Positions 8,583-17,700 of a DNA stretch of 64,000 nucleotides are shown here, one piece after another (the first letter of the stretch is position 1; the number at the start of each line of letters is the position of its first letter). Source of the DNA: Bacteroidales bacterium (GTDB lineage: Bacteria; Bacteroidota; Bacteroidia; Bacteroidales; UBA932); contig JAFTGA010000001.1 in assembly GCA_017458145.1 (NCBI GenBank), positions 1 to 64,000 on the forward strand, written 5' to 3'. The notes under the pieces were generated by a model. The model was not told the origin of the DNA. It saw nothing but the letters and a program-made list of their open reading frames with translations, and ran no database searches. Made by a program: the position numbers and the translations under genes.

Positions 8583-9780
8583 GCTCCACCGCGACACAGC
8601 TGACATATCCCCACAGGTCCAGTTCCTGCTCCCGCTCTCCTGCCCGGATGAGCGGGCGGCGTTTCGTGTCTTTGGGCGTCAGGGCGAGGTAGAGCCGGCT
8701 GCCCGCGGCGGTGGCGCAGGCCGGGGAGAAAAAATAGCAGGGGCCGTCGCTCTGTCCGGAGAGGTCCGGACCATACCAGCGGACCGCTCCGTCTTTCGCC
8801 GCCGAGACGGCGAACACCGCCTGTGGAGTATGGTACAGAACGGCCTCTTCGTCGCAGAGCCGGTGCAGGACCGACCAGGAAGCGGCTTCCAGGAAGCCGG
8901 AACACGGGTCCCCGGATTCGTCCGTGAAACGGCCCGTGACGGCATAACTGTTCCCTTCGGGCCAGATCCGCCCTTCGCTCAGGCGGTTTTTCAGGACGGC
9001 GTTGGTGAGCGTAAAGGCCCGCCCGCCGTGCAGTTTCAGGTCCAGCACGGTCTGGCTCGGCAGGATGTTGCTCATCCGGGTGGATTCCCCGTCGCGGATC
9101 AGGTAGTGCGACCGGTTATAGGCATTCCCTTCCCAATAGCAGAAGCAGACTTTCCCGTCATCCAGGTAAAGTGCCCCCGAACTGCCGTAGGACGGGTCGG
9201 ACAGCGTGCCGTACGGCGTCCCCTCCGCCCGCTCGATCAGCAGCTGGTCATTCCTGCGGTATCTGAAGCCCTTGCCGCTGACGGGCCGGGTCAGGGTGTA
9301 GAGGTCGGGGCCGGATTCCAGCAGACCGAGCAGGAACTCCCGCTCTTCCAGGCGGAGCACTTCCTCTCCGTCCCGGCCGATCAGGGTCTGTCCTCCCAGC
9401 ATCCTTTCCGTATACAGGTGCCCGGCGTGGATGTGGTGCCGGTCCGGGTCCGGCCCGAACGGGGCGTCCGGGCCGGAAGGGAGCGTCAGGACCGGACTGC
9501 CGTCGCGGTAAAGCAGCAACTCGAAAGGGACGGCACCGTAGGCGGTGTCCCGCTGCCAGTCATAATCCGCAGGGAAGCGGACGGCCGAATAATAAAGGAT
9601 GGTGTCCGCTGCAGCGGCCGGGGCCGGAAGGGAATCCGCCGGATGCCGGCGGTCCGGATCCGTCCGTCCGTCCCGCAGGTTGTCCGAGCGCGGGCGCGTG
9701 CCGGTGATGCCGTCATCCAGGAGAATGCAGCCGGAGAGCAGGACCGGCAGCAGAAGGGAGAAGAATAAGCGGGTTCTCAT
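8563..9780 (-). CDS. Predicted lipoprotein of unknown function
   Basis: The N-terminus MRTRLFFSLLLPVLLSGC is a type II signal peptide with lipobox LLSGC, so the mature protein begins at a lipidated Cys and sits in the periplasm or outer membrane. The open frame begins at 9825, but ATG 9780 directly precedes the signal peptide (405 aa). The mature part has repeated beta-rich stretches with aromatic and Gly-Asp turns, such as GALYLDDGKVCFCYWEGN and AAKDGAVRWYGPDLSG, suggestive of a beta-propeller-like fold. I do not recognise the family. Its end overlaps tsaE by 20 bp. Confidence 0.7.
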   Translation of the reverse strand: MRTRLFFSLLLPVLLSGCILLDDGITGTRPRSDNLRDGRTDPDRRHPADSLPAPAAAADTILYYSAVRFPADYDWQRDTAYGAVPFELLLYRDGSPVLTLPSGPDAPFGPDPDRHHIHAGHLYTERMLGGQTLIGRDGEEVLRLEEREFLLGLLESGPDLYTLTRPVSGKGFRYRRNDQLLIERAEGTPYGTLSDPSYGSSGALYLDDGKVCFCYWEGNAYNRSHYLIRDGESTRMSNILPSQTVLDLKLHGGRAFTLTNAVLKNRLSEGRIWPEGNSYAVTGRFTDESGDPCSGFLEAASWSVLHRLCDEEAVLYHTPQAVFAVSAAKDGAVRWYGPDLSGQSDGPCYFFSPACATAAGSRLYLALTPKDTKRRPLIRAGEREQELDLWGYVSCVAVELIPPAN

Positions 9781-9805
9781 AGTTTTGATTTTTCTGCAAA
9801 GGAGC

Positions 9806-9852
9806 AAAAAAATCAAAAACCCCACGATAAAAAACTTCGCTTTTTCGTGGGG
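9806..9852 (-). terminator. Factor-independent terminator of the sigma/barrel operon
   Basis: On the minus strand CCCCACGA (9845-9852) pairs with TCGTGGGG (9820-9827) around an A/T inner stem and a GCGAAG-type loop, followed at once by TTTTTGATTTTTTTG. This is a textbook intrinsic terminator placed 19 nt after the stop of the barrel gene. Confidence 0.88.
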
Positions 9853-9870
9853 TATCTGTTGGATTTTTTA

Positions 9871-11112
9871 TTATTGTGGATTTTGGTTGCCGAAATTGAA
9901 CCTCAGACCGGCATCGAAGCGCAGCAGCAGCGGCTTGTCCGTGCGGACGCTTCGCGGCTGGTTGCCGGGGAAGTAGTACGTGACACCCGGATCGAGGTAC
10001 AGGCCGAGATTGCGGGTGAGGCGGAACTCCACGCCGATACCGCCGCCGACGGAGAATTGCGCGCCGCTCACGGGGTAGGTCCGGATGATGTCCGGCGAGG
10101 CGAACAGCCGGTACTTGTTGTTCAGGCACCATTCCGCTTCTCCTCCGCCATAGACATAGAACTTGAATTTGTCATAGTTCAGGACATCGTAGTAGAGGTT
10201 GACCGGGATGCCCAGATAATGGAGGGTGTGGCTTACGGTGCCGGAGACGCCCTCGAAACTGCCCGTGAAGGTACGGGTCAGCAGGGAGTAGTCCAGTCCT
10301 GTAGCGACGGAAAACCTGGGAGCCAGATAGAAACGGACGCCGAGGCCCACCGTGAAAGGAACGCCGTAGGTGGAGGGGCCGAGCTCGGAGAAGCCGGCGG
10401 AGGTGCCGGGCGCCATCCGGGCGGCGGGCACCGAACGGGGGTCCGCGTCGTTGGTCCCGAGCATGCCCTGGGCATAAATGGCGGTACGGGGTCTGGCGGT
10501 GCGGCGACTGGCGGCCGGGTCCGGTCCGGCGAAGGGGTCCGCAGCAGGCCGGAACCTGCCGCTCTCCTGCCCGGAGGGGGTGCCTTGCGCGGGGCGGGCG
10601 GCCACGTGCTCTTCGGCTGCGTGTTCTTCGGGCTGTGCGGCCGGAGCGGCGACCGGTGCAGAAGCCCCGCCGGCGGTCTGGCCTGCGGGCGCTTCCGCTT
10701 TTTGTTCCGGTCGCGCGGCAGACTGCCGGGAGGCAGCGTGTCGGGGAACAGATGTCCGGGCCGCAATCTCTGCGGCCGTCTTTTCGGCCGGGACGGCCGC
10801 CGGCAGTTCGGCTCGCGCCGGAGTGCCGGCGGGTTCGCCGGTCTGTGCAAGCTGTGCTTGCTCCTGGTTATGAATAATGGTTGGAATTGAGTTCCGGGTA
10901 CCGGAGAAGAAGACACCGGCGGCAATGGCGGCAGCGGCGGCGAGACTCATCCCGGCCCACTTCATCCAGCCCCACGGGCTGGCAGCTGCCCCGGCGTCGG
11001 CATCCAGGCGTGCGGATACAGCCCTCCAGACGCGGCGAGACGGTCTCACCTCCGCATCTTCCAGGATCGATCTCAGCTGAAGATCGAAATCATTGGGTTG
11101 CTTGTCCTGCAT
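9871..11112 (-). CDS. Candidate dual-membrane-spanning anti-sigma factor: cytoplasmic tail, inner-membrane helix, long linker, outer-membrane barrel
   Basis: The protein (413 aa) has four parts. Residues 1-45 are polar and anti-sigma-like (FDLQLRSILEDAEVRPSRRVW). Residues about 48-70 form one transmembrane helix (KWAGMSLAAAAAIAAG). Residues about 75-215 are a disordered Ala/Pro/Glu-rich linker. The remainder is a PorT/OmpA-type eight-stranded barrel with alternating strands (PFTVGLGVRFYLAP, FSVATGLDYSLL) and a terminal aromatic-rich strand LRFNFGNQNPQ. The gene lies 1 nt after the ECF sigma gene. A family of dual-membrane anti-sigma factors (Dma) has been described in Bacteroides thetaiotaomicron; this layout fits it. 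Role as regulator of the adjacent sigma is inferred. Confidence 0.75.
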   Translation of the reverse strand: MQDKQPNDFDLQLRSILEDAEVRPSRRVWRAVSARLDADAGAAASPWGWMKWAGMSLAAAAAIAAGVFFSGTRNSIPTIIHNQEQAQLAQTGEPAGTPARAELPAAVPAEKTAAEIAARTSVPRHAASRQSAARPEQKAEAPAGQTAGGASAPVAAPAAQPEEHAAEEHVAARPAQGTPSGQESGRFRPAADPFAGPDPAASRRTARPRTAIYAQGMLGTNDADPRSVPAARMAPGTSAGFSELGPSTYGVPFTVGLGVRFYLAPRFSVATGLDYSLLTRTFTGSFEGVSGTVSHTLHYLGIPVNLYYDVLNYDKFKFYVYGGGEAEWCLNNKYRLFASPDIIRTYPVSGAQFSVGGGIGVEFRLTRNLGLYLDPGVTYYFPGNQPRSVRTDKPLLLRFDAGLRFNFGNQNPQ

Positions 11113-11113
11113 C

Positions 11114-11674
11114 TTAATACCTTTCTTTAATCTTTGACTGCAACAGCATCCTCGCCCGCTGAAGCTGCGAGCGGGAGGTGGTCTCTGAAATGTCGAGTGC
11201 TTCGGCGATCTCCTTGTGCGAATATCCTTCGATAACGTACATGTTGAAGACCGTCCGGAAACCCGGAGGCAGGGCGGCGATCATCTTCAGCAGGTCGTTG
11301 TAGCCGATCTTCTGGATCGCCGAGGGATCCTCGCTGGTGATATTCCAGGCGGCATCCACATCCTCGGAGTTCTTGAGCGCATCCTTCTTCCGGAGACTCA
11401 TCAGTGCAGTGTTCACAAAGATCTTGCGGGCCCAGCCTTCGAAAGAGCCGTCTCCCGAATAGCTGTCCAGTTTGGAGAAGAGGGTCACGAAGCCGTCCTG
11501 GAGGATGTCCTCCGCCGAGTCCCGGTCGCCCATGTAGCGCAGACAAACTGCGAACATCCTGGCGGACAGGAGGTCGTAGATGGCTTTCTGGCTGCGGCGG
11601 TCGCCGCGCCTCGCCCCTTCGATCCATTCTGCTTCCCGAGTGTTAAGATGCTTCTTGTCCTTGAAAAGTTGCAT
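11114..11674 (-). CDS. ECF-type RNA polymerase sigma factor (sigma-70 family)
   Basis: Sigma region 2 is seen in MFAVCLRYMGDRDSAEDILQ and the following DGFVTLFSKLDSY; region 4 is ALPPGFRTVFNMY followed by GYSHKEIAEALDIS, with a helix-turn-helix ending in SRSQLQRARMLL. The frame opens at 11713, but ATG 11674 (MQLFKDKK, 186 aa) is preferred as it gives the normal family length and leaves a 5' leader. It is directly upstream of, and surely co-transcribed with, the membrane-spanning barrel protein, its probable anti-sigma. It is divergent from the TPR/EnvC operon, which could be one of its targets, but no ECF-type operator was recognised. Confidence 0.9.
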   Translation of the reverse strand: MQLFKDKKHLNTREAEWIEGARRGDRRSQKAIYDLLSARMFAVCLRYMGDRDSAEDILQDGFVTLFSKLDSYSGDGSFEGWARKIFVNTALMSLRKKDALKNSEDVDAAWNITSEDPSAIQKIGYNDLLKMIAALPPGFRTVFNMYVIEGYSHKEIAEALDISETTSRSQLQRARMLLQSKIKERY

Positions 11675-11731
11675 CCTGCTGCCCGAAAATTTATTTCGTG
11701 CGAAAATAGCCAAATTTTCTTACAAAATTCA

Positions 11732-11739
11732 TATTTTTG
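11732..11739 (+). promoter_or_regulatory. -7 promoter element for the TPR/EnvC operon
   Basis: TATTTTTG fits TAnnTTTG and ends 7 nt before ATG 11747, implying a near-leaderless mRNA. Confidence 0.55.
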
Positions 11740-11746
11740 CACCACT

Positions 11747-12988
11747 ATGCGAAAGTGTGTTCTCTGTTGGATGCTGATTCTTCTCTGCCTGGGTCTTCGG
11801 GCGCAGGCGCCGGAGACGGCGGACCTTTACCTCTCGGCCACGGCCGAATATGCCGAAGGCCATTATGCCCGGGCGAAGGAGCTGCTTCTCCCGCTGCACG
11901 AAGCGGATCCGTCCGATGACGCCGTCAATTACTATCTGGGAATGAGTGAGATGGCCCTTCACGAACTGGACGCCGCCGAGGAGCACCTGCTGGCGGCGGT
12001 CCAGAAAGATTCCGCCAATACCTGGTATGTGTACGCCCTCGCTTCCCTGTATGACGCCCGGCGGGACCAGGTCCGTTCCGGCGAGTATGTGGAGAAACTC
12101 GTCCGGATGAACCCTTCCCTGTACAACAATCCCAACACCCTGTCGATGGTCGCGGACGCCAAGGTGGCGGCCCGGCAGGATTCCGTGGCCCTGCGTTATT
12201 ACAACCAGGCCCTGGAACAGGATCCGGAATATGCTCCGGCCCAGCTCGGCCGTACGGAACTGCTCAGGAGAATGGGCAATTTCCCGGCCTTCTTCTCCGG
12301 ACTGGAGAATTTCATCCGCAATGAAGGCGTGCGGTCCGAGGTGAAAAGCAACTACCTCACGGCCCTGATGGATACCGTCGATTCTCCGTTCTACTGGGTC
12401 TGGGGCGATACGATCAACCGTCTGGTGGACCTGGACCGGGAGATGCATCCGGACGACTATGCCATCCAGCTCCTCAAACTGCGGATGCTCTATATCAAGC
12501 AGGACTGGGAAGCCGTGCTCGCACAATGCGGCGTGATGGCTGACCTGGCCCGTGCCCAGGGGAACCAGGAGCATCTCGGGGAGGCCCTTTCGATCGCCGG
12601 CGACGTCTGGTATCAGCAGATGGGAGACAGGAAAAAGGCCTACGAGACTTACGAACAGGCCCTGGCGGCCGACCCTGACCGCACATCCGTGCTCAACAAC
12701 TACGCCTATTACCTCTCCCTGGAGGGGAAAAAGCTGCGCAAGGCGCTTCAGATGAGCAAGCGTACCGTGGAGCTGGAGCCGGACAACGCGACCTATCTGG
12801 ATACCTACGGATGGCTGCTCTACCTGCTCAAGCGGCCCAAGGAGGCCAAGCCCTACTTCAAGCATGCGATGCTCTACGGGGGCAAGGACAGCGCCACCGT
12901 CCTGGAGCACTATTCCATTGTCCTGGATGCCTTGGGAGAGAAGGATCTGGCCACCTATTATAAAAATCTGTCCGAACAGAAGAAATGA
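11747..12988 (+). CDS. Exported tetratricopeptide-repeat protein
   Basis: The signal peptide is residues 1-20 (MRKCVLCWMLILLCLGLRAQ). The rest is a run of TPR helices, for example AEYAEGHYARAKELLLPLHE, YYNQALEQDPEYAPAQLGR and YETYEQALAADPDRTSVLNN, forming a protein-interaction solenoid in the periplasm. The 590-codon open frame starts inside the divergent sigma gene, so ATG 11747 after the -7 box is the proper start (413 aa). Its stop overlaps the ATG of the EnvC-like gene (ATGA), so the two are translationally coupled and probably work together in cell-wall or division-related processes. The exact partner is unknown. Confidence 0.88.
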   Translation: MRKCVLCWMLILLCLGLRAQAPETADLYLSATAEYAEGHYARAKELLLPLHEADPSDDAVNYYLGMSEMALHELDAAEEHLLAAVQKDSANTWYVYALASLYDARRDQVRSGEYVEKLVRMNPSLYNNPNTLSMVADAKVAARQDSVALRYYNQALEQDPEYAPAQLGRTELLRRMGNFPAFFSGLENFIRNEGVRSEVKSNYLTALMDTVDSPFYWVWGDTINRLVDLDREMHPDDYAIQLLKLRMLYIKQDWEAVLAQCGVMADLARAQGNQEHLGEALSIAGDVWYQQMGDRKKAYETYEQALAADPDRTSVLNNYAYYLSLEGKKLRKALQMSKRTVELEPDNATYLDTYGWLLYLLKRPKEAKPYFKHAMLYGGKDSATVLEHYSIVLDALGEKDLATYYKNLSEQKK

Positions 12989-14223
12989 CCTGCTCCCGGC
13001 GCATACTGGCGGCCCTGGCCGTCCTGCTGCTCGCGGCCTCCGACCTGTGGGCGCAGAACACGTCCAAGCAGGAGTCCCGCCGCTCCGCCCTGCAGAAGGA
13101 AATCGCGCAGCTGGAGCGCCAGATCAAGGAGAATGCAGCCAAGAGCAAGAATGCGCTCAACGAACTGACCCTCGTGCGCCGGCAGATCACGGCCCGGCGC
13201 AATCTCGTGGAGGAGAGCCGCCTCGAGGTGGCGCGCCTGAGCGACTCCATTGCCGTCCGCACCGCCGAGGCGGAGCGGATGCGGGAGCGGCTGGAAGATA
13301 TGGAACAGCACTACCGCCGCCTGATCCGCAACGCCTATAAGAACCGGGATGCGCGCGTCTGGTATTCCTATCTCCTGTCCAGCAAGGACCTCGGGCAGGC
13401 TTCGCGCCGCTACAACTACCTCCGGAACCTTTCCGGCCAGATGAATACCCAGGGCCGCAAGCTGATCCGGATGCGCTCGGACCTCGAAGCTGACCTGGCC
13501 CGGCTCGATTCCCTGAAGCGGGAAGCGGAGTCGATCCGTTCCTCCCGCGAGCAGGAACTGCAGGGACTCCGCCAGGAAGAGCTCCGCTCCGACCAGCTGG
13601 TCTCCAGCCTCAAAAAAGACAAGAGCGCCTACCAGAAACAACTTGAGACCAAGCGCAGGCAGGTGGAGGCGCTGAACCGGGAGATCGAACGCATCATCGC
13701 CCAGGCGATCAAGGAGCAGCAGGAGCGGGAAGCCCGCGAGCGGGCGGCCGCCGCGAAGAAAAATGCCGGCAAGAAGACGCCGGAGGAAACCCGTCCGGTG
13801 GACTACAAGCTCTCCGGCGAGTTTGCCGCCAACAAGGGGAAACTGCCCTGGCCGGCAGACGGCCCGGTGGTCGAGGGCTTCGGCCGGCACAACCACCCGG
13901 TCTACACGACGCTGGTCATGCCCGCCAACAACGGCGTCAACATCGGCCTGTCGCAGGGCGCTTCCGTCCAGGCCGTCTATGACGGGGAAGTCAAGCGGAT
14001 CATCGTGATGCCAGGCTACGGCCGCTGCATCCTGGTCCAGCACGGCGGCTACTTCACTTTCTACTGCAAGCTCGGCGAGGTGTCAGTCAAGTCCGGAGAC
14101 AAGGTCAAGACCGGCCAGGTCCTCGGCCGTGTGGACACCATTGACGGCCAGACCCAGCTGCATTTCGAGGTCTGGAAGGAAAAGACGCCGGAAAATCCGG
14201 AACTCTGGCTCAGGAAGAAATAG
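12985..14223 (+). CDS. EnvC-like murein hydrolase activator (coiled coil plus degenerate M23 domain)
   Basis: After a signal peptide (1-23, ending DLWAQ) come long coiled coils (about 30-270, e.g. KEIAQLERQIKENAAKSKN) and a C-terminal LytM/M23 domain (about 285-412). The zinc ligands are damaged: the usual HxGxD motif reads NNGVNI, and the usual HLHFE motif reads QLHFEV with only one His. That is the EnvC/NlpD pattern, in which the domain does not cut peptidoglycan but activates amidases. It is coupled to the upstream TPR gene by a 4-bp overlap. It probably acts in the periplasm at septal peptidoglycan; the target amidase is not in this window. Confidence 0.9.
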   Translation: MTCSRRILAALAVLLLAASDLWAQNTSKQESRRSALQKEIAQLERQIKENAAKSKNALNELTLVRRQITARRNLVEESRLEVARLSDSIAVRTAEAERMRERLEDMEQHYRRLIRNAYKNRDARVWYSYLLSSKDLGQASRRYNYLRNLSGQMNTQGRKLIRMRSDLEADLARLDSLKREAESIRSSREQELQGLRQEELRSDQLVSSLKKDKSAYQKQLETKRRQVEALNREIERIIAQAIKEQQEREARERAAAAKKNAGKKTPEETRPVDYKLSGEFAANKGKLPWPADGPVVEGFGRHNHPVYTTLVMPANNGVNIGLSQGASVQAVYDGEVKRIIVMPGYGRCILVQHGGYFTFYCKLGEVSVKSGDKVKTGQVLGRVDTIDGQTQLHFEVWKEKTPENPELWLRKK

Positions 14224-14235
14224 CCCCCCCCCTCA

Positions 14236-14886
14236 TCAGCCCACCACCCAGACGAGCACGTGCCGGTCGAAGGTGATGTACTGCAGCTCCAGCTCTTCTT
14301 CGAAACCGTCCTTGTCCGTAAAGGTGGCTTCCAGCTCCCCCTCGCCGCGCATGCGGAAATCTTCGATTTCGATCTGCTCGGCGAAGTCCACCTTGTACTG
14401 GGACATCTTCTTGTAAACGGCTTCCTTGGCACACCAGTAAATGGCGAGCTGCTCGTTGCGCTGGTCTTCGCTGATCTCCTCGACTTCCTCGATTTCGTCT
14501 TCCGAGAGGGCCTTTTTCTTGACGGCGGAGAAGTCGCGGTCAAGCGACTCGCAGTCGATGCCCACCTCGTCGGTCGGGTTGAGGATGACGGCGACGTAGC
14601 GGTTGGTGTGCGTGATGCTGATATTCATCGCGGAGTTTTCGATGTACGGCTTGCCGTTGTCGTGATGGCTCAGGTACACCTTCTCCTCGAAAAGCGCATC
14701 CAGCAGGGCGCGTACGGCCAGCTTCTGTTTGCGCAGGGATTCACTTTTGATATAAGAAATTTCTTCCAGCTCATCGGAAGGGACGGATGAGAGTGCGCGA
14801 AGCTCTTCCTCGGACTCTGTGATCTGCCAGACACCTACCCGCGAGTGGTAGTCATCGTCAAGATCTTTGATAAGATATAGGGCCAT
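14236..14886 (-). CDS. 4'-phosphopantetheinyl transferase superfamily protein
   Basis: Transfers phosphopantetheine from CoA to a Ser of carrier proteins. The family blocks are all present: ISITHTNRYVAV (with the conserved His), VGIDCE (metal-binding Asp/Glu) and YWCAKEAVYK (catalytic Lys and metal-binding Glu). At 216 aa it fits the Sfp-like rather than the shorter AcpS type. It lies convergent to the EnvC-like gene with a 12-nt gap and has its own -7 element at 14905-14912. No carrier-protein or polyketide gene is nearby, so its target may be the fatty-acid ACP or an aryl-polyene-type carrier elsewhere. Confidence 0.88.
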   Translation of the reverse strand: MALYLIKDLDDDYHSRVGVWQITESEEELRALSSVPSDELEEISYIKSESLRKQKLAVRALLDALFEEKVYLSHHDNGKPYIENSAMNISITHTNRYVAVILNPTDEVGIDCESLDRDFSAVKKKALSEDEIEEVEEISEDQRNEQLAIYWCAKEAVYKKMSQYKVDFAEQIEIEDFRMRGEGELEATFTDKDGFEEELELQYITFDRHVLVWVVG

Positions 14887-14904
14887 AAATCAATTATAAC
14901 GTCG

Positions 14905-14912
14905 CAAAGATA
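14905..14912 (-). promoter_or_regulatory. -7 promoter element for the phosphopantetheinyl transferase gene
   Basis: TATCTTTG on the minus strand, 18 nt before ATG 14886, within the divergent region shared with mdh. Confidence 0.65.
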
Positions 14913-14970
14913 ATGATTTTTTGTATATATGCGAGAATTTTGTGCAAGACGTCAATCTTATACAATCCAT

Positions 14971-15957
14971 ATGAATTACCTTACTAATGAGAAATTGGTC
15001 ATCGTAGGCGCCGCAGGAATGATCGGCTCCAACATGGCCCAGACCGCATTGATGTTGCGTCTGACCCCGAATGTGTGTCTTTATGATGTGTATGAACCGG
15101 GCCTGCGGGGCGTCGTGGCCGAGATGGACCACTGCGCCTTCGAAGGTGTCAACATCACCTGGACGACCGATCCGGCAGTCGCATACAAGGATGCCAAATA
15201 CATCATCTCCTCCGGCGGCGCTCCCCGCAAGGAAGGAATGACCCGCGAAGATCTGCTGAAAGGCAACTGCCAGATCGCCGAGGACTTCGGCAAGGATGTC
15301 AGGAAATATTGCCCGGACGTCAGGCACATCGTCGTCATCTTCAACCCGGCCGACCTGACGGGCCTGGTGGTCCTGCTTCATTCCGGTGTCAAGCCCGAGT
15401 GCGTGACCACCCTCGCCGCCCTCGATTCCACCCGTCTCCAGGAGGCGCTTGCCCAGGAGTTCGGCGTGCAGCAGAGCAAGGTGACCGGCGCCTACACCTA
15501 CGGCGGCCACGGCGAAGCGATGGCCGTGTTCGCCTCCAAGGCCCTCATAGACGGCACCCCGCTCTCGCAGAAGAGCCTCTCCCCCGAGAAGTGGGCGGAG
15601 ATCAAGCACAACACCGTCCAGGGCGGCTCCAACATCATCAAGCTCCGCGGCCGCAGCTCCTTCCAGAGCCCTGCATACAACGCCGTCAAGATGATCGAGG
15701 CCGCGATGGGCGGCGACAAGTTTACCTGGCCTGCCGGCTGCTATGTCAACAATGCCGACTACAAGAACGTGATGATGGCGATGCCGTCCGTGATCGACGA
15801 GACCGGCGCCCACTTCTGCGCTCCTGCAGGCACCGCCACCGAGCTGGCCGACCTCAAGGCCTCCTATGAGCACCTCTGCAAGATGCGTGACGAGATCATC
15901 GGCCTCGGTATCATCCCGCCGGTGTCCGAATGGAACAAGCTCAACCCGAACCTGTAG
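14971..15957 (+). CDS. mdh: Malate dehydrogenase (NAD-dependent, lactate/malate dehydrogenase family)
   Basis: Interconverts malate and oxaloacetate in the cytosol, probably in the reductive branch that makes succinate or propionate. The NAD-binding glycine motif is [11 protein letters not shown], the substrate-binding Arg is in [14 protein letters not shown], and the catalytic His is in YGGHGEAM. Start 14971 (MNYLTNEKL, 328 aa) is preferred over the in-frame ATG at 14929, which would add a non-conserved tail. The sequence is of the Bacteroidales type. The LolD-like ATPase begins 10 nt after the stop. Confidence 0.92.
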   Translation: MNYLTNEKLVIVGAAGMIGSNMAQTALMLRLTPNVCLYDVYEPGLRGVVAEMDHCAFEGVNITWTTDPAVAYKDAKYIISSGGAPRKEGMTREDLLKGNCQIAEDFGKDVRKYCPDVRHIVVIFNPADLTGLVVLLHSGVKPECVTTLAALDSTRLQEALAQEFGVQQSKVTGAYTYGGHGEAMAVFASKALIDGTPLSQKSLSPEKWAEIKHNTVQGGSNIIKLRGRSSFQSPAYNAVKMIEAAMGGDKFTWPAGCYVNNADYKNVMMAMPSVIDETGAHFCAPAGTATELADLKASYEHLCKMRDEIIGLGIIPPVSEWNKLNPNL

Positions 15958-15967
15958 AGATCAGCCT

Positions 15968-16621
15968 TTGATCATACAAGCCCGCAATATCTGTAAGCGT
16001 TTCGGGGCCCTGGAGGTCCTGAAACGCATTCATTTTGATGCGGCGCCCCGCGAGGTGGTCGCGATCATGGGTGCGTCCGGTGCCGGCAAATCCACCCTGC
16101 TGCAGATTCTCGGCACGCTTTCCCGGCCGGACGAGGGGACGCTGCTGATAGACGGCGAGGATGTCCTGCGCCTCCAGGGCGACCGGCTTGCCGCTTTCCG
16201 CGGCCGGCGGATCGGCTTCGTCTTCCAGGCCCACCATCTGCTGCCGGAATTCACCGCCCTGGAGAATGTGATGATCCCGGCGCTGATTGCCGGGGCGTCG
16301 ATGAAAGATGCCCGCGCGAAGGCCGCCCGCCTGTTGGGCGAAGTGGGGCTGGACGCGCGCCTGGAGCACAAGCCTGCCGAGCTGTCCGGCGGCGAGCAGC
16401 AGCGCGTGGCCATCGCCCGCGCGCTGGTCAATGACCCGGCGGTCCTTTTCGCGGACGAGCCCACGGGCAACCTGGATTCCGCGACCAAGCAGGAGATTCA
16501 CCGCCTGTTCTTCGACTTGCGCGACCGCCTGGGCCAGACCATCGTGATCGTGACGCACGATCCCGAACTGGCCGGTCTGTGCGACCGCTGCCTGACGATG
16601 CGCGACGGGCAGTTTATTTAG
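15968..16621 (+). CDS. ABC transporter ATP-binding protein, LolD-like
   Basis: Walker A is GASGAGKST, the Q-loop is [11 protein letters not shown], the signature is LSGGEQQR, Walker B is [20 protein letters not shown], and the switch His is in IVTHD. PTGNLDS and the 217-aa length place it in the LolD/MacB/FtsE group. The open frame extends upstream into mdh, but the conserved N-terminus ([12 protein letters not shown]) begins at TTG 15968, the probable start. Its membrane partner (LolC/E-like) is not here; a role in lipoprotein release or MacB-type export is inferred. The end overlaps mutY by 8 bp. Confidence 0.85.
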   Translation: MIIQARNICKRFGALEVLKRIHFDAAPREVVAIMGASGAGKSTLLQILGTLSRPDEGTLLIDGEDVLRLQGDRLAAFRGRRIGFVFQAHHLLPEFTALENVMIPALIAGASMKDARAKAARLLGEVGLDARLEHKPAELSGGEQQRVAIARALVNDPAVLFADEPTGNLDSATKQEIHRLFFDLRDRLGQTIVIVTHDPELAGLCDRCLTMRDGQFI

Positions 16622-17657
16622 GGATTTCTTCCAGGAGCAATTCGAACAGGCGGGGCTTGGCGTAGCGGTCAAGCTCCGCTTCGCTGATCCAGAAGTAGCC
16701 TTCCGGCAGGACGGGCTCCTGCTGCGGCTCCCACAGATAGAAATCCACCAGCAGCGTCCTGTGGGTCAGCTGGTGCCGGACGGACCGAAGCAGACGAGGC
16801 TGTTCCGGTCCGTCCGCCGCTGTCGCTGCGGCGGGGGAAGAATCCCCCGGGACCCCCTCGGCCGCCTCGCTCCGATTGTCACAGACGATCGGCTCATACA
16901 ATCCCTCCCAAATGTCTCCCGGGCCCCTTTTCCGGATGGCAGTGCGGCCCTGGCAGCGCAAGTATATGTAGTCGAAGCGCCGGGTACTCACGGCGGGGCC
17001 CTTCTCCTTGACGGGCAGGCGGTCCACCGATCCGGTGGCAAGCGCCGCACAGCTGTCGGCGAGCGGGCAGAGCAGGCAGGCGGGGGAGGCCGGCGTACAT
17101 TGGACGGCGCCGAAATCCATCATGGCCTGATTGAAATCTCCGGGCTGCTCCGGCGGCAGGAGCGACTGCGCCAGGGCGGTGAATTCCTTCTTTGCGGCGG
17201 CCGACCCGACCGGGGTGGAAATCCCGTAATGCCGCGCGAGAACGCGGTAGACATTCCCGTCCACGACGGCGGCGGGCAGCCCGAATGCGATGGAGCCGAT
17301 GGCCGCAGCGGTGTAGTCGCCGACCCCCTTGAGCGCCCGGATCCCCTCCAGGGTGTCGGGGAAGCGGCCCTGCGCGGCGATCTGTTTCGCGGCGGCGTGG
17401 AGGTTGCGGGCGCGGCTGTAGTAGCCCAGGCCCTGCCACAGGCGCAGCACTTCATCCTCGGTGGCCCCGGCGAGGGCCTGCACGTCCGGGAAGCGCTCCA
17501 TGAAGCGCTCCCAGTAGGCTTGCCCCTGCGCGATCCGCGTCTGCTGGAGGATGATTTCGCTCAGCCAGATGGCATACGGATCCCGGGTGCGGCGCCAGGG
17601 AAGGTCCCGGCCGTGGTCGCCGTACCAGGCAAGGAGTGTCTTGGAGAAAGGAATCAT
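16614..17657 (-). CDS. mutY: A/G-specific adenine DNA glycosylase MutY, with a hairpin-coding insert
   Basis: Removes adenine mispaired with 8-oxoguanine or guanine. The protein (347 aa) has the helix-hairpin-helix [14 protein letters not shown], catalytic Asp in [10 protein letters not shown], and the 4Fe-4S cluster [17 protein letters not shown]. The C-terminal NUDIX-like domain holds DIWEGLYEP, followed by a low-complexity insert ([20 protein letters not shown]) before [14 protein letters not shown] of that insert (16777-16848) is rich in inverted repeats, see the repeat feature. The gene is convergent with the LolD-like gene (8-bp overlap). Its -7 box TATTTTTG lies 5 nt before ATG 17657. 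Confidence 0.94.
   Translation of the reverse strand: MIPFSKTLLAWYGDHGRDLPWRRTRDPYAIWLSEIILQQTRIAQGQAYWERFMERFPDVQALAGATEDEVLRLWQGLGYYSRARNLHAAAKQIAAQGRFPDTLEGIRALKGVGDYTAAAIGSIAFGLPAAVVDGNVYRVLARHYGISTPVGSAAAKKEFTALAQSLLPPEQPGDFNQAMMDFGAVQCTPASPACLLCPLADSCAALATGSVDRLPVKEKGPAVSTRRFDYIYLRCQGRTAIRKRGPGDIWEGLYEPIVCDNRSEAAEGVPGDSSPAAATAADGPEQPRLLRSVRHQLTHRTLLVDFYLWEPQQEPVLPEGYFWISEAELDRYAKPRLFELLLEEIPK
16777..16848. repeat. Cluster of inverted repeats inside mutY
   Basis: Three nested or tandem hairpins are visible: CGGACGGACCG (16777-16787) with CGGTCCGTCCG (16806-16816); GCCGC (16816-16820) with GCGGC (16828-16832); GGGGG (16833-16837) with CCCCC (16844-16848). They coincide with a low-complexity, family-atypical part of the MutY C-terminal domain, so they may be an in-frame palindromic insert. 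Confidence 0.5.
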
Positions 17658-17662
17658 CGCTG

Positions 17663-17670
17663 CAAAAATA
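17663..17670 (-). promoter_or_regulatory. -7 promoter element for mutY
   Basis: TATTTTTG on the minus strand, only 5 nt before ATG 17657, implying a leaderless transcript. Confidence 0.55.
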
Positions 17671-17700
17671 ACAATTTGTGGCGGATCCCGGTTTTTTTCC

